Below are positions 6,270 through 14,854 of a stretch of DNA of 35,245 nucleotides, piece by piece; position 1 is the stretch's first letter, and each line of letters starts with the position of its first letter. The notes beneath the pieces are model-generated. The model had not been told where the DNA came from. It saw only the letters and a program-made list of their open reading frames with translations, and did no database searches. Where the stretch lies: positions 1 through 35,245 of the forward strand of contig JANMTB010000088.1 of the NCBI GenBank assembly GCA_031390045.1, given 5' to 3'. The position numbers and the translations under genes are program-made. This DNA is from Aalborgiella sp031390045 (lineage in GTDB: Bacteria > Pseudomonadota > Gammaproteobacteria > Burkholderiales > Burkholderiaceae_C).

Positions 6270-7142
6270 ATGCATTCATCAACTTTGAAATTGATATTGA
6301 AATTGAAATCGACATTATCAAAATCGCGTATTTATGTACTTAAAACCATTTGCGTCCCAATATTTGCAGTATTGGGTTTGCAATTAAGTGACAGCGCATT
6401 GGCAGCCACGCCAGACATCACCCAACCACAGGTGACTAACCCTGCGCGGGTATTGTTTGTGGGGAACAGTTATTACTATTACAACAACAGCTTGCACAAC
6501 CATGTGCGGCGCATGGTGGTGGCGAGTAACAGCAGCAACAGTGCGGATTTGGGCAAGCGGATGCAATACAAGTCGAGCACGATTGGGGGTTCATCCTTAG
6601 ACCACCACCCGATAGATTGGTTAACTACGCCGGGAAGAATTGGGGTGAAAGAGCCGTTTGAACTGGTTATTTTGGCGGGTAACAGTGGCGATGCGCTGAA
6701 TGACAAGACGCGGGCATTGTTTGCCAAAACTGTGGCGGAGCACAACCAAATCATCGCCAGCCGAGGCGCTAAAACCGCGCTGTACATGACGCCGGCTTAC
6801 GTGGCACCACACAAAGAGGTGAACCCGCAAAACATGCGGAAAACGGAAGACATGGTTGTGTCGGTTGCCAACGAGATCAAAGGCATGGCGATACCGGTGG
6901 GCTTGGCGTTTGAAGAGGCCTACCGCCGCTACCCAGACATCAAGCTGCACGACAAAGAAGACGGCAGCCACCCAAATGCCTGGGGCACGTATTTGGCGGC
7001 CAGCACGGTTTTGGCCAGTGTGTACGCCCTATCACCTGTGGGCAACAGCTACACCATGTTTGGCTTGGTGGACGCCCAAACCGCCACGCAATTGCAGCAA
7101 GTGGCGCAAGATGTGGTGGTTAAGTTTTTTAACCGTAAGTGA
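6270..7142 (+). CDS. Secreted SGNH/GDSL-like hydrolase
   Basis: 290 residues with a long Lys-rich N-terminus and a signal peptide probably cut after ALA (about residue 45). The mature part starts with the SGNH block I variant VLFVGNSYYYYN (S67 as candidate nucleophile). Near the end comes DGSHPNAWGTYLAA, the D-x-x-H catalytic pair (D231, H234). N-containing blocks such as LVILAGNSGD fit the oxyanion-hole positions. Substrate unknown; an esterase acting on envelope or extracellular material is likely. Six nucleotides separate it from arfB. It converges with the dehydrogenase gene. Confidence 0.75.
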   Translation: MHSSTLKLILKLKSTLSKSRIYVLKTICVPIFAVLGLQLSDSALAATPDITQPQVTNPARVLFVGNSYYYYNNSLHNHVRRMVVASNSSNSADLGKRMQYKSSTIGGSSLDHHPIDWLTTPGRIGVKEPFELVILAGNSGDALNDKTRALFAKTVAEHNQIIASRGAKTALYMTPAYVAPHKEVNPQNMRKTEDMVVSVANEIKGMAIPVGLAFEEAYRRYPDIKLHDKEDGSHPNAWGTYLAASTVLASVYALSPVGNSYTMFGLVDAQTATQLQQVAQDVVVKFFNRK

Positions 7143-7157
7143 TTTTTAACGACTTAC
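7118..7157. terminator. Possible hairpins between convergent genes
   Basis: GGTTAA-GTTTT-TTAACC (7118-7134, perfect 6-bp stem) is followed by GTAAGT (7135-7140) and ACTTAC (7152-7157) across the 11-bp gap between converging genes. It could end transcription from both sides, but there is no long T tract, so confidence is low. Confidence 0.25.
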
Positions 7158-8293
7158 CCCTTGTTTGGGTTAATCAAATACTTGGTACCTGTCGCACGCT
7201 GGCCGTAGATGGCTATTGATTCAGGTTGCAGGGCTTCTTGCAGTGAAATCACTTTGGAATAGCTGCTGGCAAAGGTGGTTTTGATCTCAGCGGCGACGCG
7301 GTTGCGCATAGTTTGTGCGGCCTCAGTACCGATTTTTTGCAAAAATGGAAACAACAACCAACCGCCCATGCCCCAGCTGAAGCCGAAGTTGCGGACAAAT
7401 TCTGTAGGGTTGGTGTTCAGCCCGCCGTAGATGTACATCTGCTTGTGGGTGGTCGAGCCGTAGCGGCTGTATTCTGTGGCGGTGCGATTGAGTGCAGCTT
7501 CCATGCAGGTGAGGATGCGGCCAGCCAAGTCGCCACCTCCAGTCGCGTCAAAAGCGATGGTCGCACCGGTGTCTACCAGCGCTTGAGTGAGGTCTGCCAT
7601 GAAGGTGGGCGATGATTCGTCGCACACATACTTGGCGCCTATGCCTTTGAGCAGCGCGGCCTGCTCGGGTTTGCGCACGATATTGACCAAGGCGATGCCG
7701 TCTTTGATGCAAATTTTGTTGAGCATTTGGCCTAGGTTAGACGCGGCTGCGGTGTGTACCAAGGCTTTATGCCCTTCGCGCCGCATTGTTTCGACCATGC
7801 CGAGTGACGTGAGCGGGTTGACGAAGCAAGACGCGCCTTCGGCAGGCGCGGTGCCGGGTGGCAGAACGAGGCACTGGTCAGCGGTGATGCAGCGGTATTG
7901 CGCATACATCGCACCGCCCAGGACAGCAACAGTTTTGCCCAAGAGCGCTTGAGCCTCTGCCGATGAACCAGCAGCGACCACCACGCCCGCGCCTTCGTTG
8001 CCGACGGGCAAAGATTGGTCTAAACGCCCTGCCATGCCTTTCATGGCGCGCTCTGGGATTTGTGCAGTGATGGCGGGGTTGGCACTGGCGACAACTTTGA
8101 TGGTGCTGAGGTCAGCCGCGCCAAAGAGCAGGCCCAAGTCTGACGGGTTGATGGGTGTGGCTTCGATGCGGATCACCACCTCGTTTGCCGTTGGTGTGGG
8201 TGTGGCTTGGCTGACGAGGGAGACTTCGAGCTCGCCACTGGATTTGACGAGGGAGCGAAGTTGCAGACCTGCAAGGATAGTTTGGTTAGACAT
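7154..8293 (-). CDS. Zinc-type alcohol dehydrogenase-like oxidoreductase (MDR family)
   Basis: 379 residues of the medium-chain dehydrogenase/reductase superfamily, quinone-oxidoreductase side. The N-terminal GroES-like domain has NEVVIRIEATPINPSDLGLLFG and LPVGNEGAGVVVAAG. The Rossmann part has LVHTAAASNLGQML in place of the usual glycine-rich loop (AxxxNLGQ variant), plus ATIAFDATGGG and YIYGGL. No structural-zinc Cys cluster is seen, so it is probably an NAD(P)H-dependent reductase without zinc. It lies 34 bp downstream of a Bug receptor gene on the same strand and is probably in its operon. Confidence 0.85.
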   Translation of the reverse strand: MSNQTILAGLQLRSLVKSSGELEVSLVSQATPTPTANEVVIRIEATPINPSDLGLLFGAADLSTIKVVASANPAITAQIPERAMKGMAGRLDQSLPVGNEGAGVVVAAGSSAEAQALLGKTVAVLGGAMYAQYRCITADQCLVLPPGTAPAEGASCFVNPLTSLGMVETMRREGHKALVHTAAASNLGQMLNKICIKDGIALVNIVRKPEQAALLKGIGAKYVCDESSPTFMADLTQALVDTGATIAFDATGGGDLAGRILTCMEAALNRTATEYSRYGSTTHKQMYIYGGLNTNPTEFVRNFGFSWGMGGWLLFPFLQKIGTEAAQTMRNRVAAEIKTTFASSYSKVISLQEALQPESIAIYGQRATGTKYLINPNKG

Positions 8294-8327
8294 TGTTTTT
8301 AAAGCTGGTTCGGAAAATGAAGAAACA

Positions 8328-9326
8328 TCAATCTAGCTTGATGCCTAAATCAACGGCCATTTTGATCCAAATTGGCACATCGCGGTCCCACTCAAGGCGA
8401 GTATCTTTCAGGTTTTTGGGTTTATTGGGGATGGCAAACGACTCGCGCAGTTTGGCGGCGCGTTCGCTGTTGGCACCTTCTACCACGACGCTGGACAGCG
8501 CTTGCAACACGGCTTGTGGTGTGCCTGCAGGCGCCAAAAGCGGCAAGCCGCCCTCTAAAACAAAAAAGTTACCGCTGATGCCCTGCTCTTGCAAGGTGGG
8601 AACGTCGGGCAATTTGGGCGAGCGCAGTGGCCCGGTGACACCAATCGGGCGCACACCGCGCGACTGCACGGTTGCGAAAGCTTGGTAGCTGCCGATGGCG
8701 ATTTGGATTTGGCCACCAGCCACATCGACCCACATGGGGGACTCGCCGCGGTAGTGCACAGGCACGATTTTGGTGCCTTCGGCGCGGTTGATTTGGTCGG
8801 CAGCCATGTGTGGAATCGAGCCAGGCGCGTAGGTGCCCATGTTAGTCGGGTTTTTCTTGGCAAACTCGATGAATTCACGCATGTTTTTAGCGGGTACTTT
8901 TTCAGACACACCAACGATCAAGGGGCCTGAAGGAAAGTTGGCAATCGGCACCAGATCTTTATCTAAGTTATACGGCAACTTGCTGTACAGCACGCGGTTT
9001 TGCCAGACCGTGCCTGAGGTGGTCATCAGCAAGGTGTAGCCATCGGCGGCGGACTTGGCGACGTTGTCAATCGCAATAATGGCACCCGCACCGGGTTTGT
9101 TGTCTACCACCGCGGGAATGCCAAACTTAGCCGTCAATTGCTCTGCGTACATACGGGCGTAAGCGTCAGTTAAACCACCAGGTGGAAACGCCACCACGAT
9201 GCGGATTTGCTTGGTAGGCCATTTGGCGGTTTGCGCCAGAGCATTGGGTACCAAAGCAGTAGCGCCAAGGGCGGCTGATGTGGCGATAAAATTGCGACGA
9301 GACGGTTTTTCAAACATGTTGTTCAT
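8328..9326 (-). CDS. Bug-family tripartite tricarboxylate receptor (periplasmic binding protein)
   Basis: 332 residues. A signal with twin arginine (SRRNFIATSAALGATALVP) ends near ANALAQ. The mature protein begins with WPTKQIRIVVAFPPGGLTD, the hallmark of Bug/TctC receptors, followed by VVDNKPGAGAIIAIDNVAK and ADGYTLLMTTSGT. Such proteins bind small carboxylates in the periplasm; many are orphans without TctA/TctB, as here. First gene of a two-gene minus-strand unit with the dehydrogenase, so both may act on the same organic acid; that link is inference. Confidence 0.92.
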   Translation of the reverse strand: MNNMFEKPSRRNFIATSAALGATALVPNALAQTAKWPTKQIRIVVAFPPGGLTDAYARMYAEQLTAKFGIPAVVDNKPGAGAIIAIDNVAKSAADGYTLLMTTSGTVWQNRVLYSKLPYNLDKDLVPIANFPSGPLIVGVSEKVPAKNMREFIEFAKKNPTNMGTYAPGSIPHMAADQINRAEGTKIVPVHYRGESPMWVDVAGGQIQIAIGSYQAFATVQSRGVRPIGVTGPLRSPKLPDVPTLQEQGISGNFFVLEGGLPLLAPAGTPQAVLQALSSVVVEGANSERAAKLRESFAIPNKPKNLKDTRLEWDRDVPIWIKMAVDLGIKLD

Positions 9327-9503
9327 CCTTTATTAACTGTCTTTTACTGAATATCAAAAGTTTAACTGCGCGCTGCTTGTGAACGTGCGTTTTATCCTCA
9401 CATGCTTTGAAGTTATCACACATTGACGATAACAGACGTATTTTTTTAAATGTATCTAGAATGCTTTTTGAAAACCCTTTTTATACCCTGTGAAAGTTTC
9501 CCC

Positions 9504-10142
9504 ATGTCAGATTTAATCAGCAGACTCCAATGGCGCTACGCCACCAAAAAGATGAACCCGGCCAAAGATGTGCCGCAAGAGAAGGTGGAGCGCATTTTGG
9601 AAGCCGCGCGTTTGGCGCCTACCTCTAGCGGTTTGCAGCCGTTTGAAATCATTGTGGTGACGAACAAAGAAGTGCTGGAAAAAATCAAAGCCAAGGCAAA
9701 CGGCCAAGGGCAGATTACTGATGGCTCACACCTCTTGGTGTTCGCGGCTTGGGACAATTACACTGCTGAGCGTATCAACCACATGTTTGATATGACCAAC
9801 GCACAGCGCGGTGGCACCAACGAGGGTTGGGAAAGCTACCGCGCAAAACTTTTAACAACTTACCCCGCACGTGACCCACAAGTTAACTTTGAGCATGCTG
9901 CGCGTCAAGCTTATATTGGCTTGGGTGTCGCATTGGTGGCGGCTACTTACGAACACGTAGACAGCACGCCGATGGAAGGATTTGACCCGAAATCTGTGGA
10001 CGAGATTTTGAACCTGTCTGCACGCGGCCTGCGCAGCGTGGCTATTTTGCCGCTGGGCTATCGTGAAGAGGGCAAAGATTGGCTAGAGAACTTGAAGAAA
10101 ATTCGTCGTCCACGGGAAGAGTTTATTGTTGAGGTGAAATAA
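9504..10142 (+). CDS. Nitroreductase-family NAD(P)H:FMN oxidoreductase
   Basis: 212 residues from ATG 9504 (MSDLISRLQWRYATKKMNP); an in-frame TTG 54 bp upstream gives an atypical extension. FMN-contacting blocks of the NfsB/NfnB type are seen: WRYATKK, EAARLAPTSSGLQPFEI, the R-Q-A-YIGLGVALVAA helix and the C-terminal LPLGYREEGKDW. It probably reduces quinones, nitroaromatics or similar electrophiles in the cytosol. Divergent from the Bug operon across about 177 bp. Its 3' end overlaps an antisense TerC relic by 20 nt. Confidence 0.9.
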   Translation: MSDLISRLQWRYATKKMNPAKDVPQEKVERILEAARLAPTSSGLQPFEIIVVTNKEVLEKIKAKANGQGQITDGSHLLVFAAWDNYTAERINHMFDMTNAQRGGTNEGWESYRAKLLTTYPARDPQVNFEHAARQAYIGLGVALVAATYEHVDSTPMEGFDPKSVDEILNLSARGLRSVAILPLGYREEGKDWLENLKKIRRPREEFIVEVK

Positions 10143-10452
10143 CGACGCGCGTTTTCCATATCGAGTAAACCACGCCACCGGCAATCAATCCAAACGTCAC
10201 GCTGAGCGAGAAAACGGGTGGTATTTTGCCAACGATGCCGACCAAGAATATCTTGGTGCCGATGAACACCAACACCAAAGCCAATGCATATTTCAACTAG
10301 GTGAAGCGGTGAATCATCGCTGCCAAGGCAAAGTACAGCGCTCTTAGGCCCAAAACATCTAGATCCACCACCAACAGCGTAACCACAATGCCCGCAAAAA
10401 CCAGCTAAATCCAGGCTGCTGTGCCCAAAAATGGGGTATTTAAATAGGGCAA
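10123..10452 (-). pseudogene. TerC/Alx-family membrane protein, internally deleted relic
   Basis: Translating the minus strand from TTG 10450-10452 gives 110 codons in one frame. It begins PYLNTPFLGTAAWI, the usual TerC/Alx N-terminus, then an amber codon where Trp is expected, LVFAGIVVTLLVVDL, and jumps directly to the C-terminal family block VLGLRALYFALAAMIHRF. A second amber codon at 10297-10299 follows, then LKYALALVLVFIGTKIF and KIPPVFSLSV. About two thirds of the protein, with the acidic metal-binding membrane segments, is missing. Intact members are integral membrane proteins linked to metal (Mn2+) export or tellurium resistance. Confidence 0.8.
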
Positions 10453-10555
10453 TAAGTGTCCATGGGGACCGTTCTGATCGTTAGGTGATGCGTTGAATGG
10501 TATGCGGGAAGGTGGCTGTGCGGGCGAACTGGCGGTAGTTTGGCCAGCGCCAGAA

Positions 10556-10825
10556 TTAGTCAAAAATCTCGCTCATCCAAGATTTTTTGCGTCTGGCATG
10601 GTAGCCGCCACTGGGGGAGTAGCCTGAATCTTCAAACTCGCGGCGCTTTTCTATGCCGTTTCTTTGGATGGGGTCCGCAGGCATGGCTGCTGCAGAGATG
10701 GCCATTAATTTATCTAACTCGCCACGGTCTAGCCATACACCCCGACAGTCGGAGCAATAATCAATCTCAATACCTTGGCGCTCGGAGATCACCAGCGGTT
10801 TGTCGGTACAAATAGGACACTTCAT
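10556..10825 (-). CDS. zf-TFIIB domain protein
   Basis: 89 residues. The N-terminal zinc ribbon is complete: C3-P-x-C6 and C24-x2-C27 in DYCSDCRGVWLDRGELDKL, the signature of the bacterial zf-TFIIB family (PF13453). The C-terminal tail is basic and aromatic and ends KKSWMSEIFD, as is common for these proteins. The function is unknown; a small cytosolic zinc protein that binds nucleic acid or protein is plausible. Divergent from the LysR-type gene at 10965. Confidence 0.85.
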   Translation of the reverse strand: MKCPICTDKPLVISERQGIEIDYCSDCRGVWLDRGELDKLMAISAAAMPADPIQRNGIEKRREFEDSGYSPSGGYHARRKKSWMSEIFD

Positions 10826-10964
10826 AAAACGAATCTCTCTTTCTGTTGAGTTACAAGATGACTAAGAATAATCTTTAAATAACTATTGAAAAAGCAGATA
10901 ATTAAGTACAATAACTCTCAAATAAACTGATTGTCTTCGTGGACTTTTCATAAACACTTGCGAC

Positions 10965-11855
10965 ATGCATAACGATTTCAGCTACCGCCATCTTTATTAC
11001 TTTTGGGTAGTTGCCAAAGAAGGTGGCATTTCGCGTGCTGCCGACAGGTTGGGCATGGCCGTGCAAACGGTCAGTGCGCAAGTGCGTGAGTTAGAGCGGG
11101 ATTTAGGCCATTCTTTGCTCAAGCCTGCGGGCCGAGGCGTGGTGCTCACCGATGCTGGCCAAGCAGCCATGCGCCAAGCTGAGCAAATCTTTCAACTAGG
11201 CGAGCAGCTGCCACGGATACTGCGAGAAAGCCAAGACAAACCCAGTGTGAGGTTGACTGTCGGTATATCCGATGGTTTGCCTAAGCTGGCTGTGCGTCAT
11301 TTGATGCAGCCTGTGATGTTGGAGCCTAATTTGCGGCTCTTGTGTCGTGAAAATGATTTTGTAAATCTCTTGGCTGACTTGGTTTTACACAAGCTAGATG
11401 TTGTGTTGGCTGACCGCACTGCGCCTAACAACCCAAATGTGAAAGTTTATAGCCACCCGATAGGTTCGTCGACGATGGCGTGGTTTGCCTCTGAATCTTT
11501 AAAAATAGCGGCCACAACAAATTTCCCTCAATCTCTAGCTCGCGTCCCTGTGTTGCTGCCCACACAGCATGCAGCGGTCAGAGGTCGTATCGACACCTGG
11601 TTTGAACGCATCGGTGTCAAACCGAATATTGTGGGTGAGTTTGAAGACAGTGCGTTGCTCAAAACATTTGCAGCTGCAGGCATGGGCGTGTTTCCTGCAG
11701 CAACTTGGGTTAGCGATCATTTGGAAATGAGCTATGGCGTGCACATGGTAGGCGCGTGTGATGGGGTTGAAGAACACTATTTTGCCATCGCCGCGCAGAA
11801 AAAAATACTGCATCCATTGGTGCAAAAGCTGCTGCCACATAAAAATGTTGATTAA
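10965..11855 (+). CDS. nhaR: LysR-family regulator, NhaR type
   Basis: 296 residues. The N-terminal winged HTH (residues about 7-66) starts with FSYRHLYYFWVVAKEGGISRAADRL and continues TVSAQVRELERDLGHSLL, the pattern of NhaR rather than generic LysR. The effector domain follows (VRLTVGISDGLPKLAVRHLMQP; FEDSALLKTFAAAGMGVFPA). In E. coli NhaR activates the Na+/H+ antiporter gene nhaA in response to Na+. No nhaA is nearby; the next gene, a drug/metabolite transporter 44 bp downstream on the same strand, may be a target or operon partner. Confidence 0.85.
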   Translation: MHNDFSYRHLYYFWVVAKEGGISRAADRLGMAVQTVSAQVRELERDLGHSLLKPAGRGVVLTDAGQAAMRQAEQIFQLGEQLPRILRESQDKPSVRLTVGISDGLPKLAVRHLMQPVMLEPNLRLLCRENDFVNLLADLVLHKLDVVLADRTAPNNPNVKVYSHPIGSSTMAWFASESLKIAATTNFPQSLARVPVLLPTQHAAVRGRIDTWFERIGVKPNIVGEFEDSALLKTFAAAGMGVFPAATWVSDHLEMSYGVHMVGACDGVEEHYFAIAAQKKILHPLVQKLLPHKNVD

Positions 11856-11899
11856 ATGTTGATTAAGCGTTCGATGACCAGCAAATGGGATATTTTTAA

Positions 11900-12841
11900 A
11901 TGATGAACTGGTTATATCGGCAAATCCACACACATACTGGCCACCTATCGCCGGCAACACAAGCCATCTTGTTGGCTGCTGCGGCAGGCTTGACTTTCAG
12001 TATGTTGAACGCGCTATTGCGTGTACTGGCTAAGGATATTCATCCATTTGAAACGCAATTTTTACGCTACGCTGCAGGTTTGCTGTTGTTGCTGCCATTG
12101 ATTGTAAAAAATGGCATGGGCGCGTATAAGCCACAAAATATTACGGGTCAATTTTCGCGCGGTGCGCTACACACGCTAGCTTTGTTTTTTTGGTTTGCTG
12201 CATTGCCCAATATTCCGCTGGCAAATATGACGGCAATTGGCTTTTCTGCGCCGATTTTTATCATGCTAGGTGCGTACATATTTTTGAAGGAACCAATGCG
12301 CTGGGAGCGTTGGCTGGCAACTATCCTAGGGTTTTCAGGTGTACTCATCGTCGTCGGACCACAGTTTTCTATGAGCAGCGCAATAGGCGCAGGTAGCTCA
12401 GGCTGGTATCACCTCGTCATGCTGATGTCTGCGCCACTTTTTGCTGCTTCATTCTTAGTCACCAAAGCTTTGACGCGCTATGAAACGACTGGCACCATCA
12501 TGGTGTGGCAAGCTATCACGGTAACGCTGCTCAGCTTGCCTATGGCGCTTCTAAATTGGACTTGGCCTAGCGCTTGGCAATGGGCGGGTTTTTTGCTCAG
12601 TGGTGCGTTGGGCACTGCTGGACATTATTTTTTGACCAAATCGTTTGCAAAAGCGGATATTTCATCCACCCAATCACTGAAGTTTTTAGACTTGGTGTGG
12701 TCGGCCATGATGGGTTGGTTGCTGTTCAGTGATGTGCCAACTGTAAACGCCATCATCGGTGGCATCGTCATCAGTGCGGCAACGATTTGGGTGACGCGGC
12801 GCGAGACGCGCACTCGCGATATTCCACCAATCACAGACTAA
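11900..12841 (+). CDS. EamA/DMT-superfamily permease
   Basis: 313 residues with about ten hydrophobic segments arranged as two EamA repeats (residues about 22-152 and 168-300). Typical DMT features: FETQFLRYAAGLLLLLPL, the WFAALPNIPLANMTAIGFSAPIF segment and FLKEPMRWERWLATILGFSGVLIVVGP, mirrored in the second half by AKADISSTQSLKFLDLVWSAMMG. It probably exports a metabolite or amino acid. Same strand as the nhaR-like gene, 44 bp apart; convergent with the dehalogenase gene with a gap of only 9 bp. Confidence 0.9.
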   Translation: MMNWLYRQIHTHTGHLSPATQAILLAAAAGLTFSMLNALLRVLAKDIHPFETQFLRYAAGLLLLLPLIVKNGMGAYKPQNITGQFSRGALHTLALFFWFAALPNIPLANMTAIGFSAPIFIMLGAYIFLKEPMRWERWLATILGFSGVLIVVGPQFSMSSAIGAGSSGWYHLVMLMSAPLFAASFLVTKALTRYETTGTIMVWQAITVTLLSLPMALLNWTWPSAWQWAGFLLSGALGTAGHYFLTKSFAKADISSTQSLKFLDLVWSAMMGWLLFSDVPTVNAIIGGIVISAATIWVTRRETRTRDIPPITD

Positions 12842-12850
12842 CAACTCACC

Positions 12851-13564
12851 TTAACAACCTAGCTGAACAGCCAACTCCAGAAAATTCACCGCGTGGTAGG
12901 TGTTTGCAGCGTTTGGTGAAATATCTTTCGGTTTATTTTTACCAAACTCAAACGGTCGTTCGATGTAAGCGGTTTGCAAACCGCAGTTTCTGGCTGCAGC
13001 TAAATCATCTTGGTGCGCTGCTACCAACATCACTTGCTCTGGTGCAATGTTGAATACTTTGGCAACGCCCAAGTAAGTGGCGGGGTCTGGTTTGTAAGCT
13101 TTGAAAACTTCGGCGGACAAAACGCAATCCCACGGCAACCCTGCCCGCTTGGCCATGTTGGTGAGCAAACCGATATTGCCATTGGATAACGTGGTAATGG
13201 TGAATTTGGTTTTCAGCCGCGATAAACCAGCCACTACGTCTGGCCATGCCTCCAACCTGTGCCATGCAAGATTGAGGTGTTGACGCTGTGCTTCAGTCAA
13301 ACTGGTCATGCCAAACGTCACCAATATATCGTCCAGAATGATGCGATGCAAATCGTCAATCAGCGTCCAGCCCAGCTCGCCAGACATCACTCGGCGCATA
13401 GCGGGCACGTAACCGGCACGCCAAGCGAGGGCAAAGGCATCGGCATCAACTGCAGGATTTAAAGCAAGCACCTCGCGCGCGATGCTGCTGTGCCAGTCCA
13501 CAACAGTGCCAAAAACGTCAAACGCGAGAACTTTAATATCACTTTCATTCAGTGTTTTATTCAT
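12851..13564 (-). CDS. Haloacid dehalogenase, type II (HAD superfamily)
   Basis: 237 residues. HAD motif I is LAFDVFGTVVDW with nucleophile D16, motif II TTLSNGN (S127, N128), motif III Lys in EVFKAYKPDP (K158), and motif IV VAAHQDDLAAAR. The FGTVVDW and VAAHxxDL wording is specific to (S)-2-haloacid dehalogenases, which hydrolyse 2-halocarboxylates to 2-hydroxy acids through an aspartyl ester. Real substrates may differ. Divergent from the binding-protein gene at 13661 across 96 bp, which could supply a related acid. Confidence 0.88.
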   Translation of the reverse strand: MNKTLNESDIKVLAFDVFGTVVDWHSSIAREVLALNPAVDADAFALAWRAGYVPAMRRVMSGELGWTLIDDLHRIILDDILVTFGMTSLTEAQRQHLNLAWHRLEAWPDVVAGLSRLKTKFTITTLSNGNIGLLTNMAKRAGLPWDCVLSAEVFKAYKPDPATYLGVAKVFNIAPEQVMLVAAHQDDLAAARNCGLQTAYIERPFEFGKNKPKDISPNAANTYHAVNFLELAVQLGC

Positions 13565-13660
13565 ACACTCATATTACAACTTAACAGTGCGGAATTAATC
13601 TACATATAACTGACTTCAACTAAAATTAATCACTTTTGTTACAGACTAGTATTTCTTATT

Positions 13661-14794
13661 ATGCTCACACGTCGTCTTTTTTCTTTAGCTGCAGGTGCAG
13701 CCACAGTTTCTAGCTTTGGCAATGCGAGTGCACAAAGCAGCAACCGCATCGTACTGGGTCAGTCCGCTGCGTTCACGGGGCCTGCTGCTCAGCTGGGCAT
13801 TCAATTCCATGCTGGCGCAAAGTTGTGGTTCGATCAACTGAATGAAAAAGGTGGCGTGAATGGCAAGTTTGTAGAGATCAAAAAAATGGACGATGGCTAC
13901 GAGCCAGAGCGCTGCTTGGCGAATACCAAAAGTTTGATTGACGACGGCGTGTTTGCACTGTTTGGCTATATTGGTACACCGACTTGCTTGGCCGCATTAC
14001 CAGTCGTCAAGTCATCACAAATTCCCTTCATCGCGCCCTTCACTGGTGCCATGGGTTTGCGTGATCCGTTCATCAAAAACGTGTTTCACCTGCGCGCGTC
14101 CTACAACGACGAAACCGCATTGATTGTGAGGCAGCTGACGAATTTAGGACTCAAAAAAATCGCTGTGTTTTACCAAAACGATGCTTACGGCAAAGCAGGG
14201 TTGGATGGTGTGACCTTAGCGCTTAGCAAGCTTGACTTAAAACCGGTAGCCATTGCAACCGTAGAACGTAATACAGTCGATGTAGCCAATGCTGTGAAAG
14301 TATTGAATGCAGCTGGGCCGGATGCCGTGGTGCAAATCAGTGCATATAAATCATGTGCGGCCTATATTCGCGAATCACGCAAAGCGGGTTTTGGTGGTAC
14401 GTTTTTCAACGTTTCTTTTGTCGGGACGCAAGCACTGGCTGACGAGCTAGGTAAAGATGGCGCGGGCGTGGTAGTGTCGCAAGTCGTGCCATCGCCCTAT
14501 TCGCCTACACGCCCCATCGCGCGCGAATTTTTAGAATCCATCAAAAATGGTGGCGGCGATGTACAGGCCAACTTCTCCAGTATGGAAGGTTATTTGGCGG
14601 CCAAGTTGTTGACTGAAGGTCTGCGTCGAGCTGGTACGGGTACGATTTCACGCGCTGACTTGATTCGCGGCATTGAAGCGACTGGCAACCAATCGTTTGG
14701 CGGCTTTACCACACAGCTGTCTGGCAGCAACCACGTGGCTTCAAGTTTTGTAGAACTGTCGATGTTGACCGGTGATGGCCGCGTGCGGACTTAA
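13661..14794 (+). CDS. ABC transporter substrate-binding protein, branched-chain amino acid type
   Basis: 377 residues, Peripla_BP_6/LivK-like. The signal peptide has paired arginines (LTRRLFSLAAGAATV) and ends near NASAQ. The mature part opens IVLGQSAAFTGPAAQLGIQFHAGAKLWFDQLNEKGGVNG, standard for this family, and continues with LFGYIGTPTCLAALPVV and VAVFYQNDAYGKAG-like blocks. No permease or ATPase genes are adjacent, so it is an orphan receptor that must use a distant transporter or act in sensing. Ligand could be an aromatic or aliphatic acid as well as an amino acid. Confidence 0.9.
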   Translation: MLTRRLFSLAAGAATVSSFGNASAQSSNRIVLGQSAAFTGPAAQLGIQFHAGAKLWFDQLNEKGGVNGKFVEIKKMDDGYEPERCLANTKSLIDDGVFALFGYIGTPTCLAALPVVKSSQIPFIAPFTGAMGLRDPFIKNVFHLRASYNDETALIVRQLTNLGLKKIAVFYQNDAYGKAGLDGVTLALSKLDLKPVAIATVERNTVDVANAVKVLNAAGPDAVVQISAYKSCAAYIRESRKAGFGGTFFNVSFVGTQALADELGKDGAGVVVSQVVPSPYSPTRPIAREFLESIKNGGGDVQANFSSMEGYLAAKLLTEGLRRAGTGTISRADLIRGIEATGNQSFGGFTTQLSGSNHVASSFVELSMLTGDGRVRT

Positions 14795-14854
14795 AAAATC
14801 AGCGTCTAAATTTTCGACATAAATTCTCACACTTTCTGCCGTTAAACTGACGGC

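Noticed and set aside
9450..9503. Extended N-terminus of the nitroreductase from an upstream TTG
   Set aside because: The extra 18 residues do not match the family, while ATG 9504 gives the standard start.
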